Shown here piece after piece: positions 32,304 through 41,371 of a DNA stretch of 64,000 bases. The notes under the pieces are model-generated. The model was not told where the DNA came from and did not search any database. It saw only the letters and a program-made list of their open reading frames with translations. Positions within the stretch are counted from its first letter, which is position 1. Each line of letters opens with the position of its first letter. The translations under genes were made by a program, and so were the position numbers. The stretch spans positions 544,792-608,791 of the forward strand of contig JAUHXU010000004.1 in NCBI GenBank assembly GCA_030426805.1. Reading direction: 5' to 3'. Source of the DNA: a bacterium (lineage in GTDB: Bacteria > Planctomycetota > JAFGQW01).

Positions 32304-35300
32304 ATGATCGTCCTACATGCGGGAGCCATCGACGGCCATCTCTACGTCTGGGGTGAGCGCCCGAACGCGATGACCGTTCCGACGCGCGCGGTCCCCGGGC
32401 GCGAGGGCTACCCGCGTCCGCGTCCGCACTGGTTCGACGCCGGCGCCGAGGCCCTCGACGAAGCCATCGAGTTCGGCGCGCCGTCGATCCGGATGCACAA
32501 CCGGCAGATCGAGGCGGTCGTCGCGTGGTTGCCGACGCAGGGGATCGGCCCGGTGCCGTCGCGCCCGGAACTCGGCAAGGCACCCAACGGTCGCGAGCAA
32601 ATCGCGCCGTGGATCGTGTCCGGCCAACGGCTGTCGGCTGCCGACCTCGTCGCCCTCGCGACGACACCGCGCGAATCGCTGACGCCGGACTGCGACCTCG
32701 CACCGGACTTCGTCTACTGGATCGACGTCGCGCGCTTCGCCGTATCGGCCGTCGTGCGCCACCTCTACCTCCCGCAGGTCGACGAGGGTCGTGCGGTGTG
32801 GCGCCCGGTGCTCCAGGGCGAAGCGGCGGAGTTCCGCGACCGCCTCGCGTCGCGGATGCCGTCGAGCGCGCGCGCCCTCGCACCCGCGAGTCGACACTCG
32901 CCGCCCGCCGAACCGGCGGCATCGGTCGTCGACCGGACGCTCGGCCGGATGATCGACGCGATCGTCCGTCGTGCGAGCCCGTTGTTCGCGCTGCCCGACC
33001 TCGGCGTGAGCGGACGACGAAGCGCAGCGGTCACGGCCTACGACGCTTGGATCGCCGGCCTTCGCGCGTCCGAGTCGACACCGATCGCCGGTCCCGCCGC
33101 GGGGATCGAACGGCTCGCGAACGACGCGGGGTTGTGGCGCTCGCCACTCGACGCGGCCGCCGACGCCCCGTATCGCCTCGCGTTCCGGATCGACCCGCCG
33201 GAGCACGCGGACGACGACGACACGTGGCATCTGCGCTTCCTGCTCCAGAGCACGGACGACGCGTCGCGTACCGCCCCGCTCGCCGACGCATGGCGTTCGC
33301 TGGAGCGGGCCGGGACCGTCGCCGGCCCGGACGCGACGCTGGTCGAGGAAGACCTCGACGACCTGCACGCACTGATCCGTGCATCGCTGCACCAGGCGGG
33401 GCAGGTGAGTCGCGCGCTCGACCCGATCGAGAGCGGCCTCGGCGAACGTCTCGCGACCGGCGAAGCGCCGGACGATCTCGTCCTCGACAACGCCGGCGCC
33501 CACAGCTTCCTCGCGAACGACGCGCGGTCGTTGCTCGGGATGGGGTTCGGGGTCGTCTGGCCGAACTGGTGGTCGCGCCGACCGTCGGAGCGACGGATCG
33601 AGGTCTACGGACGCGTCGAGAGCCCACCGGAGACCGAGGCGCCGTCGCTGCTCGCGGAGATTCCGTTCGACGTAGAGATCGCTCTCGGCGGGGAACCCCT
33701 GACCGACGCCGAGATCGAACGGCTCGCGGCGGCGCAGCATCCGCTCGTGCGGCTCCGTTCGCGCTGGGTCGAGGTGGACCCGGAGGAGATGCAGCGCACG
33801 GTGGCGTTCTGGCGCGCGCGCTCGGGCACCGTCTCGCCGGTCCGCTCGCTGATCCACCTCTCGCTGGGTGTCGATCGCGAATCCGACGGCATCCCGTTCC
33901 GCGGCGTCAAGGCGACGGGCTGGGTCGGCGAGTTGCTCGACAAGCTCGAGGGCGAGGCGGCATTCGAGGAGTTCCAACCCGAACCGACGTTCGCCGGCCA
34001 GCTGCGCCCGTATCAGATCCGCGGCTTCTCGTGGCTGTGCTTCCTGCGGCGCTGGGGCCTCGGCGCGTGCCTGGCCGACGACATGGGGCTCGGCAAGACC
34101 GTCCAGGCGCTCGCGGTGATGCAGCGCGAATGGCACCACACCGAGCCCGATCGACGCCGCCCGACGCTCGTCGTCTGTCCGACGTCGGTCGTGAACAACT
34201 GGCCGCGCGAGGTGGCGCTCTTCACGCCCGACCTGCCGGTGCTCGTGCACCACGGCCCGCGCCGCGCGACCGGTGACGCGTTCGCCGCGGAGGCGTCGAA
34301 GTACGCGCTCGTGGTGACGAGCTACGGGCTCCTCAACCGCGACCTCGACGCGCTGCAGTCGGTGCGCTGGCTCGGGATGGTGCTCGACGAAGCGCAGCAC
34401 ATCCGCAACCCGGACACGAAGCAGGCGCGTGCGGCGCGCGCGATCGAATCGGACTACCGTGCGGCCCTCACCGGCACGCCGGTCGAGAACAACGTCGCCG
34501 ACCTCTGGTCGATCTTCGCCTACCTGAACCCCGGCCTGCTCGGCACGCGCGCATCGTTCAAGCGCGAGTTCTTCGCCCCGATCCAGACCGAGCGCGACGC
34601 CGCGGCGGTGGATCGACTGAAGCGACTGACGCGACCGTTCGTGCTCCGCCGCCTGAAGACCGACAAGCGCGTGATCGCCGACCTGCCGGAGAAGATCGAG
34701 ACGAAGGTGTTCACGCCGCTGTCGCGCGAGCAGGCTGCGCTGTATCAAGCGGTGCTCGACGAGACCGCGAAGGCGCTCGACACGCTGCAGGGCATCGAGC
34801 GTCGCGGCGTGATCCTCTCGACGATCACCCGCCTCAAGCAGGTGTGCAACCACCCGGCGCACTACCTGCGCGACGGCTCCGAGCTCGCGGGCCGCGCCGG
34901 GAAGCTCACCCGCTTGACCGAGATCCTCGAAGAGGTGCTCGCAGGCGGCTACGCGGCGCTCGTCTTCACGCAGTTCCGCGAGATGGGCTTCCTGCTGCAG
35001 CGCCACCTCGCCGAGAAGTTCTCGATCGAAGTGCCGTTCCTGCACGGCGGCGTCGCGAAGAACAAGCGCGACGAGATGGTCGACCGCTTCCAGCACGTCG
35101 ACGGGCCCCCGGTCTTCCTGCTGTCGGTCAAGGCGGGTGGAACCGGCCTCAACCTGACCCGCGCGAGCCACGTCTTCCACTACGACCGCTGGTGGAATCC
35201 GGCGGTCGAGAACCAGGCGACCGATCGCGCCTACCGAATCGGCCAGACGAAGAACGTGCAGGTGCACAAGTTCGTCACGCCCGGCACGCTCGAGGAGCGC

Positions 35301-35450
35301 GTGGATCAGTTGCTCGAGCGCAAGAGCGCGTTGGCCGAAGACGTCGTCGGCACCGGCGAGGGGTGGCTCACGCAACTCTCCGACCAGGAACTGCGCGACG
35401 TCCTCAAGTTGTCGATCGACGAAGGGGAGGTGGAACGTGCCGCGACGTAG
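32304..35450 (+). CDS. SNF2-family DNA/RNA helicase-like ATPase
   Basis: 1048 residues from ATG 32304. The N-terminal ~500 residues are the bacterial SNF2-associated region, with no recognised motif. The ATPase core has the Q-like LRPYQIRGFSWL, Walker A DDMGLGKT (about 592-599), motif II DEAQH (about 695) and TGTPVENN. The second lobe has LHGGVAKNKRDEMVDRF, SVKAGGTGLNLT and NQATDRAYRIGQTK (motifs V and VI). This class translocates on double-stranded nucleic acid. A gene for an 85-residue protein overlaps its end. Confidence 0.92.
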   Translation: MIVLHAGAIDGHLYVWGERPNAMTVPTRAVPGREGYPRPRPHWFDAGAEALDEAIEFGAPSIRMHNRQIEAVVAWLPTQGIGPVPSRPELGKAPNGREQIAPWIVSGQRLSAADLVALATTPRESLTPDCDLAPDFVYWIDVARFAVSAVVRHLYLPQVDEGRAVWRPVLQGEAAEFRDRLASRMPSSARALAPASRHSPPAEPAASVVDRTLGRMIDAIVRRASPLFALPDLGVSGRRSAAVTAYDAWIAGLRASESTPIAGPAAGIERLANDAGLWRSPLDAAADAPYRLAFRIDPPEHADDDDTWHLRFLLQSTDDASRTAPLADAWRSLERAGTVAGPDATLVEEDLDDLHALIRASLHQAGQVSRALDPIESGLGERLATGEAPDDLVLDNAGAHSFLANDARSLLGMGFGVVWPNWWSRRPSERRIEVYGRVESPPETEAPSLLAEIPFDVEIALGGEPLTDAEIERLAAAQHPLVRLRSRWVEVDPEEMQRTVAFWRARSGTVSPVRSLIHLSLGVDRESDGIPFRGVKATGWVGELLDKLEGEAAFEEFQPEPTFAGQLRPYQIRGFSWLCFLRRWGLGACLADDMGLGKTVQALAVMQREWHHTEPDRRRPTLVVCPTSVVNNWPREVALFTPDLPVLVHHGPRRATGDAFAAEASKYALVVTSYGLLNRDLDALQSVRWLGMVLDEAQHIRNPDTKQARAARAIESDYRAALTGTPVENNVADLWSIFAYLNPGLLGTRASFKREFFAPIQTERDAAAVDRLKRLTRPFVLRRLKTDKRVIADLPEKIETKVFTPLSREQAALYQAVLDETAKALDTLQGIERRGVILSTITRLKQVCNHPAHYLRDGSELAGRAGKLTRLTEILEEVLAGGYAALVFTQFREMGFLLQRHLAEKFSIEVPFLHGGVAKNKRDEMVDRFQHVDGPPVFLLSVKAGGTGLNLTRASHVFHYDRWWNPAVENQATDRAYRIGQTKNVQVHKFVTPGTLEERVDQLLERKSALAEDVVGTGEGWLTQLSDQELRDVLKLSIDEGEVERAAT

Positions 35451-35694
35451 ACCCGACGAGCCGCTGCCGGTCGACGCCGAGACCTTCTGGGCCGTGCCGT
35501 CGGCCCCCGCGGACGACCCGATCGACACGGCGTTCGACGCGTGGCTCGAGCCGGAGTTCCCCGACGTGCCGGCCGCCCTGCCGCGCCGGCTCGGCGCGTT
35601 TCCCGGCTGGCGCGGCGCGGAAGATCTGCACCTCGTGCTCGAGGACATCTACCGCAAGGCGGCAGACAGCGCGAGCCACCTACTCGAGGGCTGA
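35437..35694 (+). CDS. Small acidic protein coupled to the SNF2 gene
   Basis: 85 residues from GTG 35437, preceded by GGGGAGG and overlapping the SNF2 gene's end by 14 bases, so translational coupling is likely. Acidic, with short predicted helices (PIDTAFDAWLEPEFPDVPAAL, EDLHLVLEDIYRKAADSASHLLEG) and no cysteines. I do not recognise it. Position suggests a regulatory or adaptor partner of the helicase. It overlaps the convergent sulfotransferase gene by 15 bases. Confidence 0.65.
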   Translation: MPRRRPDEPLPVDAETFWAVPSAPADDPIDTAFDAWLEPEFPDVPAALPRRLGAFPGWRGAEDLHLVLEDIYRKAADSASHLLEG

Positions 35695-36540
35695 TCCCCC
35701 CCGCGGCCACGCGCGACGCAACCGCGCGGGCGCGTCGGGTGCGTCGGGGTCGACCTCGGGCACGACCCGCGAGACCAACGCTCGCCACGCGCCGTCGAAT
35801 CGTTCACGCGCCCGCGTGTAGAGGGTGACGTCGATCCGGCACACGTCGCGAATCCCGGCGCGCAGTTCCTCGTCGACCGCGGGGCCTCCGGCGTGCGGTG
35901 CCGCGTTCAGCCGTGCGACCGGCGGCGGCGCCGGCCAACCGAACGCGTCGGCGATCACGAGCACCGACGCATCGAGTCGCTCGGTCACGCCGACCGCGAT
36001 GCACCGGTCGAGTCCGTCGAGTGCCGCCGCGAGCAGTGCGTCGTCGTCGAGCGTCGGCGCATCGGGCGACCAGAGGCAGCCGGCGAGTTGTCGGGCCTGC
36101 GCGCGCGCGAACGCGTCGACGAGATGCGGGTCGGCCGCCATGTCTTCGATCCGCATCCCCGCCGCGATCCGATCGTGCAGATACCGGTTCCACGGATCGG
36201 GCGTGCGGGCGGCGTGCCGGTATTGCGACACGACGCGGTCGACCGGATCGCGCAGCACGGTGAACGGCGCGAGGCGCGCTTGCGCGCAGACGCCCCGGTC
36301 GAAGTGGCCCATCACGAGGCGGCACCGTTCGGCCAGCGGCCCGTCGAACGCGCGGTGCGCCGCGACGAGATCGTCCACGACCGCGATCGGGAAGCGCGCC
36401 CGATCGAGCCAATCGCCGGGCGGTGGCAGCGGGATCGGGTAGATCGCGTCGCGCGGAAACGGCGCCGCGAGCGACGCGTACAGCGACACGCCGCCGCACT
36501 TCGGCACATGGAGGAAGCACGGCGTCCCGGATGGATCCAT
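35680..36540 (-). CDS. P-loop sulfotransferase family protein
   Basis: 286 residues from ATG 36540; the very long open frame further upstream is a shadow of the opposite-strand membrane protein gene. The 5'-phosphosulfate-binding motif is FLHVPKCGGVSLYASL (about 9-24) and the 3'-phosphate-binding motif is TVLRDPVDRVVSQYRHA. These match eukaryote-like carbohydrate sulfotransferases that transfer sulfate from PAPS. Probable target is a cell-surface or exported glycan. Confidence 0.85.
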   Translation of the reverse strand: MDPSGTPCFLHVPKCGGVSLYASLAAPFPRDAIYPIPLPPPGDWLDRARFPIAVVDDLVAAHRAFDGPLAERCRLVMGHFDRGVCAQARLAPFTVLRDPVDRVVSQYRHAARTPDPWNRYLHDRIAAGMRIEDMAADPHLVDAFARAQARQLAGCLWSPDAPTLDDDALLAAALDGLDRCIAVGVTERLDASVLVIADAFGWPAPPPVARLNAAPHAGGPAVDEELRAGIRDVCRIDVTLYTRARERFDGAWRALVSRVVPEVDPDAPDAPARLRRAWPRGGSALE

Positions 36541-36567
36541 GCAGCCCCCTAACGCGCGCCGCACCGG

Positions 36568-36596
36568 TTGCCAAGGTCCGGCCCCTCGGCTACCGT
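36568..36596 (+). promoter_or_regulatory. Promoter of the large membrane protein gene, probably leaderless
   Basis: TTGCCA (36568-36573), 17 bases, TACCGT (36591-36596), ending 7 bases before GTG 36604. The layout is the same as at 30936-30964. No Shine-Dalgarno sequence is present between it and the start. Confidence 0.55.
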
Positions 36597-36603
36597 GACA
36601 AGC

Positions 36604-38826
36604 GTGAAACGAGTGGCGGCCTGCGTCGGTGCGATCCTCGCGGCGTTCGCCGTCGTCTACCTCCCGTACCGGGTCGCCGGCGACCCGGTCGTCGCGGGCG
36701 ACTACACCCACCACGCGGTGTCCGTCGCCGACTTCCGCGCCGCGGTGGCGGACGGCGCGGTCTACCCGGGCTGGTCCGCGTCGGTCAACCACGGCTTCGG
36801 CGCCGCGACGTTCTACTTCTACCCGCCACTGCCGTACGTCGCGGCGAGCGCGTGCGTCGCCGCAACCGGCGATCTCCGACACGGGCTGCGGCTGACCGCG
36901 GCGCTCGCGGCCGCATTCGGCGCCCTCGGCGTCGCGTTGCTCGTCGGCGCGTCGACGCGCGGTCGAAGCGGCGCACTCGCGTCGGCCGTGGCCGGCGTCG
37001 GCTACGCCGTGCTCCCCTACGCGCTCTACGCTGCGTTCTACCGGTTCGCGTTGGCGGAGTACTGCGCACTCCAGGTGCTGCCCTGGTTCGCGTGGGGCGC
37101 GCGCGACCTGATCGAGCGGCCGGGCCGCAGCGCGATCGCGCGCACCGTGCTCGGTGCCGCGGCGCTCGCCGGCTGTCACCTGCTGACCGCGTTCGTCGTC
37201 GCACCGGCCGCCGCACTCGCATTCACCGCGGTCGCACTGCGGCGCGCGGAGCCTTCGGTCGCGCTCCGCGGCGGCGTGGCCGCGCTTCTCGCCCTCCTCC
37301 TGCTCGGGGCGTTTGTCGTGCCGATCGTCGTCGACCACGACGCGGTCGACCTCGCACATACGCAGCGCACCGAGGCGTGCCGCTACGCCGCCAACCTCCT
37401 CTACGACGACGAGGTCGCCGCCGGCCACCCCCGTGCCGAGTCGAAGTCGACGATGGAGTGGATCGTCGCGCTCGAGACCGCGCTGCTCGTCGTCGCCTTC
37501 GTCGCGCTGCGTCGGACCCGTCGCCGGGATGCGGACATCGCGCGACTCGCCGCGGGGGTCGCGCTCGCGATCGGCTCGACCGTGATCGCCGAGCCGATCT
37601 GGCGTGCGATTCCGCCGCTCGCGATGCTGCAGTTTCCGGCGCGCCTGATCGGACCGCTCGGCCTGCTCGCGGCGTGGTCCGCCGGGCTCGCGCTCGCGGA
37701 GGCACGACGCGGCGGGCGGATCGCCGTCGCGCTCGGTATCGTGGCGTGCGCGGCCGGTGGCGCGATCGTCGTCTCGGCGACCTACCCGAGCGACCGCCCC
37801 CCGTCGCCGGCAATCGACCCGACCGCGTTCGTCTTGCGCGAGTACGCGCCCGCCGCGACCGACGACGACCTGCTCGTCGACGCGTGGCGTGCACACGGCG
37901 CGCGCGCGGTCGCCGTACGCGGCAACGCGACGATCGAACGAACCGAGCGAACGCCGCACCGGAGCGCGTGGCGCACCGACGTCACCGACGTCACCGACGA
38001 CGACGGCGCGACGCTGTGGCTCCCGCGCTTCGCCCATCCGGGATGGTCGATCACGATCGACGGGCACGCGGCCGAAGCGGTGGCGAACCCGCTGGGGCTC
38101 CTCGCGTGCGACGTGCCCCCGGGCGCACATACCGTTGAAGCGCATCACACGAGCGCGCCGTCGCGACGAATCGGCTGGTGGGTCAGCCTCGGCGGCCTCG
38201 TGCTGACCGCGCTGTGGCTCGCGCGCGCGAGGCGAGCCGCAGCGCCGTCGATCGAGCGAAGACCGCTCCTGCCGGCATGGCTCGCGATCGCCGCGATCGC
38301 CGTCGGCGTCGGCGTGCTCGTGCGTCACCACACGCTGCACCCGCCGCCACCGCCGCCGACCCACGTGATCATCGCACTGGTCGATGCCCCGCCGGGACCG
38401 ATCCGACCGGGATTCCTCCGCATGCCGGCAACCGGCACTCCGCAACCGCCCGCTTCGTGGCATGACGCGGCCCACACGCTCGACGGCATCGACGCCGGAC
38501 GCGCGTGGATCCGCGAACGCGGCGACGAACCGATCACGCTCGCGGTGAGGATCCCCGCGAGCGAGGCGCCGCGAATCGACGCACTGCTTCAGACGCTCGC
38601 GATCACCTACCGGCGCATCGACGCCGCGATCGTCATCCGATGGGCCGACGGCACGTGCGACGTCGATCCGCCAGGCGCCGAGGCGACGGTCTCGCCGTCC
38701 GGCCGTCAGGCGCTGTCCCCGGACGCGTTCCGCCGTGCCGTGCAAGGCCGTATCGCCGGCCCCGATCGCTCGGCCGACCGGATGATCCGAGCCATTGACT
38801 CGCGACCGGACTCACCGCTACCCTGA
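36604..38826 (+). CDS. Large multi-pass membrane protein (YfhO / PTPS-related membrane family)
   Basis: 740 residues from GTG 36604. About ten membrane helices lie in residues 1-400 (VAACVGAILAAFAVVYLPY, ALAAAFGALGVALLVGAS, VAALLALLLLGAFVVPIVV). The early extracytoplasmic loop GDYTHHAVSVADFRAAVADG and FYFYPPLPY resemble the 6-pyruvoyl-tetrahydropterin-synthase-related membrane proteins and YfhO, both GT-C-like glycosyltransferase relatives. The segment WLPRFAHPGWSITIDGHAAEAV recalls YfhO C-terminal beta domains. A second membrane segment near residue 520-580 and a poly-proline stretch precede the soluble tail. It may lipid- or glycan-modify the surface together with the sulfotransferase. Confidence 0.65.
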   Translation: MKRVAACVGAILAAFAVVYLPYRVAGDPVVAGDYTHHAVSVADFRAAVADGAVYPGWSASVNHGFGAATFYFYPPLPYVAASACVAATGDLRHGLRLTAALAAAFGALGVALLVGASTRGRSGALASAVAGVGYAVLPYALYAAFYRFALAEYCALQVLPWFAWGARDLIERPGRSAIARTVLGAAALAGCHLLTAFVVAPAAALAFTAVALRRAEPSVALRGGVAALLALLLLGAFVVPIVVDHDAVDLAHTQRTEACRYAANLLYDDEVAAGHPRAESKSTMEWIVALETALLVVAFVALRRTRRRDADIARLAAGVALAIGSTVIAEPIWRAIPPLAMLQFPARLIGPLGLLAAWSAGLALAEARRGGRIAVALGIVACAAGGAIVVSATYPSDRPPSPAIDPTAFVLREYAPAATDDDLLVDAWRAHGARAVAVRGNATIERTERTPHRSAWRTDVTDVTDDDGATLWLPRFAHPGWSITIDGHAAEAVANPLGLLACDVPPGAHTVEAHHTSAPSRRIGWWVSLGGLVLTALWLARARRAAAPSIERRPLLPAWLAIAAIAVGVGVLVRHHTLHPPPPPPTHVIIALVDAPPGPIRPGFLRMPATGTPQPPASWHDAAHTLDGIDAGRAWIRERGDEPITLAVRIPASEAPRIDALLQTLAITYRRIDAAIVIRWADGTCDVDPPGAEATVSPSGRQALSPDAFRRAVQGRIAGPDRSADRMIRAIDSRPDSPLP
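38795..38824 (+). promoter_or_regulatory. Promoter of the LVIVD-repeat protein gene
   Basis: TTGACT (38795-38800), 18 bases, TACCCT (38819-38824), inside the end of the preceding gene. A leader of about 40 bases with GAGGAGAG precedes GTG 38872. Confidence 0.55.
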
Positions 38827-38871
38827 ATACCAGGGCAGGAACGGATCGCGGACCAGAGGAGAGATTCCATC

Positions 38872-40293
38872 GTGAAGTCCATCATCGCGGGCCTGGCCGG
38901 CGTCGCGCTGCTCGCGGCGGCCCCGTTCGTCGCCGCGCAGACCAGCAAGAACGCGCAACTGCTCGCTCGCTTCGACCCGACGTCGAGCTACAACGACATC
39001 TGGGGCTACGAGTCCGCCACCGGCGAGTACGCGATCCTCGGCGGTCGCAACGGCACGTACTTCGTCGACTGCTCGAACCCGTCGCAGCCGGTTCAACTCG
39101 CGTTCTTCGCGTCGAACTCCGGCGGCAGCAACTGGTCGAACTCGACGTGGCGCGACATGAAGGTCTTCGGCAACTACGCCTACGTCGTCACCGAGGGCGG
39201 CGCGGGCATGAAGATCTTCGACATGACGAACCCGACCAACCCGCAGTTCGTCAAGATGTGGGGCACCGGCACGTGGACCAACGCGCACAACATCGCGATG
39301 GACTTCCAGAACGGGATCGCGTACGTGTGCGGCACGCGTAGCGGCATGCACATCATCGACGTCAAGACCGACCCGATCAACCCGACCCTGATCACGACGT
39401 TCCGCACGCCCTACATCCACGACCTGAGCGTGCAGGACAACATCGGCTACCTGTCGGACCAGAACGGCAACCGCCTCCTGCTCATCGACGTGTCGAATCT
39501 GCCCTCGACGTCCTCGCTCAGCAGCACGCCACTGCAGGGCCGCAGCGTGTCGCACAACACCTGGCCGACGGCCGACGGCACGATCTGCGCGACGACGAAC
39601 GAGTCGAGCGGCGGGCCGACCGCGTTCTACGACGTCTCGAACAAGCTGAACCCGCAACTGCTGTCGACGTTCCTCGCCGGGTCGAGCTCGGCGCTCCCGC
39701 ACAACGTCTTCATCCAGGATCGCGTCGCCTACATCTCGCACTACAGCGAGGGCCTGCGCTGCGTCGACATCAGCAACCCGACGAGCCCGCGTGAGGTCGC
39801 GTACTACGACACGACCAACGCGTGGGGCTGCTACCCGTTCACGTCGTCGGGCACGGTCTACATCAGCGACATCTCGAGCGGCCTCTACCTGATCAAGCCG
39901 CGCTGCATCGCGACCCGCTACGGCACCGGCACGCCGGCGAGCGGCGGGACGATCCCGGCGGTGAAGCACTTCGGCTCCAGCTACCTCGGCAACGGCAACT
40001 TCCGCTTCGAGGTGCGCGAGGCGAACCCGAACACGATCGCCTACCTGCTGATCGGCCTGTCGAGCACGAATGCGAACATCGCCGGCCTCACGCTGAACGT
40101 CGCCCTCGCCAACGGCGCGTTGCTGCCGGCGACGACCGACGCGAACGGCTTCGCTTCGATTCCGATCGGCGTGCCGAACATCCCGGCCCTCGACGGCACG
40201 AAGGTCTACTCGCAGTGGTTCGTCACGGACGTGAGTGGGCCGCTCGGCCTGTCCGCGAGCCGCGGCATGGTGCAGGAGTTGTTCCTGCCGTAG
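38872..40293 (+). CDS. Secreted LVIVD-repeat beta-propeller protein
   Basis: 473 residues from GTG 38872 after GAGGAGAG. Signal peptide 1-23 (GVALLAAAPFVAAQ). The body consists of repeats of LVIVD type, in which a strand V/I-F-D or V-D-I/V-S-N-P-(S/T)-x-P recurs: FVDCSNPSQPVQ, IFDMTNPTNPQF, IIDVKTDPINP, CVDISNPTSPREV. It resembles choice-of-anchor-B proteins. The C-terminal ~120 residues form a beta-sandwich with IPNIPALDGTKVYSQWFV, a tail also seen in related secreted proteins. Probably exported to the cell surface. Confidence 0.8.
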   Translation: MKSIIAGLAGVALLAAAPFVAAQTSKNAQLLARFDPTSSYNDIWGYESATGEYAILGGRNGTYFVDCSNPSQPVQLAFFASNSGGSNWSNSTWRDMKVFGNYAYVVTEGGAGMKIFDMTNPTNPQFVKMWGTGTWTNAHNIAMDFQNGIAYVCGTRSGMHIIDVKTDPINPTLITTFRTPYIHDLSVQDNIGYLSDQNGNRLLLIDVSNLPSTSSLSSTPLQGRSVSHNTWPTADGTICATTNESSGGPTAFYDVSNKLNPQLLSTFLAGSSSALPHNVFIQDRVAYISHYSEGLRCVDISNPTSPREVAYYDTTNAWGCYPFTSSGTVYISDISSGLYLIKPRCIATRYGTGTPASGGTIPAVKHFGSSYLGNGNFRFEVREANPNTIAYLLIGLSSTNANIAGLTLNVALANGALLPATTDANGFASIPIGVPNIPALDGTKVYSQWFVTDVSGPLGLSASRGMVQELFLP

Positions 40294-40301
40294 ATGCGAT
40301 C

Positions 40302-40325
40302 GGGCGGGCGCGTCTGCGCCCGCCC
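40302..40325. terminator. Bidirectional GC-rich terminator hairpin
   Basis: GGGCGGGCGC (40302-40311), loop GTCT, GCGCCCGCCC (40316-40325), a perfect 10-base-pair stem between two convergent genes. There is no T-run, so efficiency is uncertain. Confidence 0.65.
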
Positions 40326-40340
40326 CACCACCCGACGTCG

Positions 40341-41306
40341 CTACGGGATGAGCATCGTCGATGCGGTGTTCGTGCAGCAGGACACGCCCTGCTGACCGAT
40401 CGACACGCCTGCGTGATACACGCACACGCCGGCCAGTGCCGGAATCGCCGGCGGCGAGAACTGCCCGATCAACCGCCCGGCGCCCGGGATCAGGTTGGCG
40501 TAGCCGTTGAAGATCGGCGCGCCGATCGTGAACGAGTAGACGAACACGTTGTCCGGGTCGATGTACGCGGTGCAGGTGCCGAAGTTGATCGGCGTCGATG
40601 CACCGAGTGCCGCGACGAGTTGTCCGAACTCACCCGCCGGCAACCCGCTCGCGGTGATCGGGTGCGACTGGCCGATCTTCGCGGTGTCCGGCGCGGTCAG
40701 CACGCAACCGCTCGACGTGATCAGCTGCAGCTTCGCGCCCGCGAACGAGCCGGTGCTTCCGGTCGTCGCGTTGTAGGAGCCGCTGCCGGTGGACCACATG
40801 CGCGGGCTCACCGAATCGCGGTGCGCCGACGCCGCACTGCCGCTCGAGCGGATCCAGCGGAACTCGACGAGGATGTTGCGCCCGAGGCCGTCGTACGCGA
40901 AGCCCGAGCCGGTGAGGCCGAGCGGGCTCCACGTGTCCTGCACGCCGTTCCAGGTCAACGGCCCGGAGTGCAGCACCGTCGGGCACGGCCCGATGTTCGT
41001 GACGAAGTTCAGGTTGCCCGCGAACGTCGTCAGCGTCGTGTGCGTCATCCGCACCTCGCACTGGGAGAACACCGCCGTGAACGTGCCACAGGGCGCGAAC
41101 GAGACGTCGGTGATCTTGAACGCCGACTGCGGCAGGTAGCTCGCGTCGATGATCATCTGGTAGCGCGTCTCGGTCTGGTTCGTCGGCAGCGAATTGCAGG
41201 TCCCGGCGTTCGGGGTGTTGCTCGGGACATAGACTTGCGCAGCGGCCGGTGCGGACAGCGCCAACATGGCGACTGCGACACGCGTGAATCGGTTCTTGAA
41301 CATCAT
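40341..41306 (-). CDS. Secreted protein of the planctomycete surface-protein group
   Basis: 321 residues with a signal peptide (AVAMLALSAPAAAQ). It begins VYVPSNTPNAGTCNSLPTNQTETRYQ, a start also found in the gene at 59661-60650 (FVYVPDNVPSSGGSNAIPF), so the two belong to one family. The N-terminal domain is strand-rich, and the C-terminal module (about 200-321) carries FSPPAIPALAGVCVYHAGVSI and ends near CTNTASTMLIP. Eight or more cysteines may form disulfides. Function unknown. Confidence 0.72.
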   Translation of the reverse strand: MMFKNRFTRVAVAMLALSAPAAAQVYVPSNTPNAGTCNSLPTNQTETRYQMIIDASYLPQSAFKITDVSFAPCGTFTAVFSQCEVRMTHTTLTTFAGNLNFVTNIGPCPTVLHSGPLTWNGVQDTWSPLGLTGSGFAYDGLGRNILVEFRWIRSSGSAASAHRDSVSPRMWSTGSGSYNATTGSTGSFAGAKLQLITSSGCVLTAPDTAKIGQSHPITASGLPAGEFGQLVAALGASTPINFGTCTAYIDPDNVFVYSFTIGAPIFNGYANLIPGAGRLIGQFSPPAIPALAGVCVYHAGVSIGQQGVSCCTNTASTMLIP

Positions 41307-41371
41307 GGGTCTCCTATCGCTTCACCGCGCCCACCCTAGCCGACCGTCGGGCCGCGTTCAATGGTCGTCCG

